From Tenacibaculum lutimaris (GTDB taxonomy: Bacteria > Bacteroidota > Bacteroidia > Flavobacteriales > Flavobacteriaceae), in NCBI RefSeq assembly GCF_003610735.1, contig NZ_RAQM01000007.1, positions 496,001 to 560,000 on the forward strand: a stretch of 64,000 nucleotides of DNA, in the 5' to 3' direction. The notes under the pieces were generated by a model. The model was given only the letters and a program-made list of their open reading frames with translations, was not told the origin of the DNA and ran no database searches. Position numbers and translations under genes: made by a program. Positions 62,325 through 64,000 of the stretch are shown piece by piece. Position 1 is the stretch's first letter. Each line of letters starts with the position of its first letter.

Positions 62325-64000
62325 ATGGCAAGAGATTTAAAATATACAAGAAATATCGGTATTGCTGCTCATATTGATGCTGGTAAAACAACAACAACTG
62401 AGCGTATCCTTTTCTATACAGGGGTAAACCATAAGATAGGGGAAACTCATGAGGGGTCTTCTACAATGGACTGGATGGAACAAGAGGCTGAAAGAGGTAT
62501 TACAATTACTTCTGCGGCTACAACTTGTACATGGCAATTCCCTACAGAAAATGGAAAGCCTACCGCTGATGCTAAAGGATACCATTTTAATATTATTGAT
62601 ACTCCAGGTCACGTTGATTTTACCGTAGAGGTAAACCGTTCATTACGTGTATTAGATGGATTAGTGTTCTTATTCTCTGCAGTAGACGGAGTAGAGCCTC
62701 AATCTGAAACTAACTGGCGTTTAGCTGATAACTATAAAGTGCCTCGTATCGGTTTCGTTAATAAAATGGACCGTCAAGGAGCAAACTTTTTAGCAGTTTG
62801 TCAGCAAGTAAAAGACATGTTAAAGTCTAATGCAGTGCCAATCGTATTAAACATTGGTGATGAGGCAGATTTTAAAGGAATTGTTGATTTAGTTAAGAAC
62901 CGTGCTATTGTATGGCATGACGAAAATCACGGATCAACTTTTGATGTTGTTGATATTCCAGAAGATTTAAAAGAAGAAGCTCGTGAGTTACGTGGTAAGT
63001 TAATCGAAGAGGTTGCAGCTTATGACGAAAACTTATTAGAGAAATACATGGAAGATGAAGATTCTATTACAGAAGAAGAAGTGCATGCTGCATTAAGAGC
63101 TGCTGTAATGGATATGTCTATCATTCCTATGGTTTGTGGTTCTTCATTCAAAAATAAAGGTGTTCAGTTCTTGTTAGATGCTGTATGTCGTTATTTACCT
63201 TCTCCAGTAGATAGAGAAAATATTATCGGTACTAATCCTGATACAGGAGAAGAAATTTCTCGTAAACCAGATGCAAGTGCACCATTTTCTGCCTTAGCAT
63301 TTAAAATTGCTACTGATCCTTTCGTAGGACGTTTAGCATTCTTCCGTGCGTATTCTGGTCACTTAGATGCAGGTTCTTACGTTTTAAACAATCGATCAGG
63401 TAAAAAAGAGCGTATTTCTCGTATTTACCAAATGCACTCTAATAAACAAAACCCAATTGAATACATTGAAGCAGGAGATATTGGAGCTGCTGTAGGATTT
63501 AAAGATATTAAAACTGGGGATACGTTATCTGACGAAAAACACCCAATCGTTTTAGAATCTATGGACTTCCCAGATCCAGTAATCGGTATCGCTGTTGAGC
63601 CTAAAACCAAGGCTGATGTTGATAAATTAGGTATGGCTTTAGCAAAATTAGCTGAAGAAGATCCTACATTTACTGTAAAAACAGATGAAGCTTCAGGGCA
63701 AACTGTAATTTCAGGAATGGGTGAGTTACACTTAGATATTATTGTAGACCGTTTAAAGCGTGAGTTTAAGGTTGAAGTAAATCAAGGACAACCACAAGTA
63801 GAGTACAAAGAAGCTTTAACTGCTACTGCAGATCACAGAGAGGTTTATAAAAAGCAATCTGGTGGACGTGGTAAGTTTGCTGATATTGTATTTACTATGG
63901 AGCCTGCTGATGAAGGTGTAACAGGATTACAATTTGAGTCTATTATTAAAGGTGGTAACGTTCCTAAAGAATTTGTTCCTTCTGTAGAAAAAGGATTTAA
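62325..64000 (+). CDS. fusA: Elongation factor G (3' end outside the window)
   Basis: Translocation GTPase; 558 codons are visible and the gene runs past the window edge. G1 [16 protein letters not shown] is near residue 16, the switch region is [12 protein letters not shown]3 DTPGHVDF and G4 NKMDR. Domain II starts near 300 ([19 protein letters not shown]) and the domain III segment [16 protein letters not shown] follows. The ATG at 62325 gives [18 protein letters not shown], the normal start. Third gene of the str operon. Confidence 0.98.
   Translation, partial: MARDLKYTRNIGIAAHIDAGKTTTTERILFYTGVNHKIGETHEGSSTMDWMEQEAERGITITSAATTCTWQFPTENGKPTADAKGYHFNIIDTPGHVDFTVEVNRSLRVLDGLVFLFSAVDGVEPQSETNWRLADNYKVPRIGFVNKMDRQGANFLAVCQQVKDMLKSNAVPIVLNIGDEADFKGIVDLVKNRAIVWHDENHGSTFDVVDIPEDLKEEARELRGKLIEEVAAYDENLLEKYMEDEDSITEEEVHAALRAAVMDMSIIPMVCGSSFKNKGVQFLLDAVCRYLPSPVDRENIIGTNPDTGEEISRKPDASAPFSALAFKIATDPFVGRLAFFRAYSGHLDAGSYVLNNRSGKKERISRIYQMHSNKQNPIEYIEAGDIGAAVGFKDIKTGDTLSDEKHPIVLESMDFPDPVIGIAVEPKTKADVDKLGMALAKLAEEDPTFTVKTDEASGQTVISGMGELHLDIIVDRLKREFKVEVNQGQPQVEYKEALTATADHREVYKKQSGGRGKFADIVFTMEPADEGVTGLQFESIIKGGNVPKEFVPSVEKGF

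Overview
The window looks like the chromosome of a marine Flavobacteriaceae bacterium, close to Tenacibaculum or Polaribacter. The evidence is the low GC content, the TTTG-N19-TAnnTTTG type promoter, the near absence of Shine-Dalgarno sequences, a type IX secretion sorting domain, SusC/SusD pairs, an S46 dipeptidyl peptidase, a TPR-type hybrid sensor kinase and a tmRNA tag ending in GEDNYALAA.

Layout. 1-10.3 kb: prfA, a 961-residue hybrid two-component regulator, small exported proteins with a decayed paralogue, rpsU, and a DPP7-like peptidase. 10.57-19.70 kb: a ~9.1 kb integrative element inserted in the 3' end of ssrA. It is bounded by 17-bp direct repeats and carries a tyrosine recombinase, a MerR/excisionase-like HTH protein, an SF3 helicase-like replication protein, a hairpin-rich origin-like region, a type IIG restriction-modification enzyme and two unknown proteins. 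20-35.5 kb: housekeeping and exported proteins (saccharopine dehydrogenase-like enzyme, kdsA, M28 and S8 peptidases, a 2,000-residue alpha-2-macroglobulin, mpl). 35.5-41.7 kb: a one-strand cluster with a tail-collar (Mdp-like) protein, a T9SS-secreted repeat protein, a 57-residue peptide missed by simple ORF calling, a PqqD-like/HPr-kinase-like fusion and a nucleotidyltransferase. 42-51.5 kb: trkA-trkH, radC, a polysaccharide deacetylase, a YjjG-type nucleotidase, rarA with a tiny downstream membrane protein, a rhomboid protease and rlmB. 51.5-61.1 kb: two tandem SusC/SusD operons that share leader and N-terminal sequence. 61.3-64 kb: the str operon (rpsL, rpsG, fusA; fusA runs off the window).

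The strongest candidate for an undescribed system is the 35.5-41.7 kb cluster. A PqqD-like domain (the fold used as a RiPP recognition element) fused to an HPr-kinase-like domain, plus a family-5 nucleotidyltransferase, echoes the tailoring pair of phosphorylated lasso-peptide clusters. Here there is no cyclase or leader protease; instead a tiny peptide with a Tat-like/leader segment and a short tail SVPEAPGGGF sits directly upstream, next to surface-type proteins. The second candidate is the ssrA element, whose att sites, arm-type repeats, swapped terminators and origin-like hairpins can be read directly. Protein assignments rest on motifs read by eye; no database search was run.
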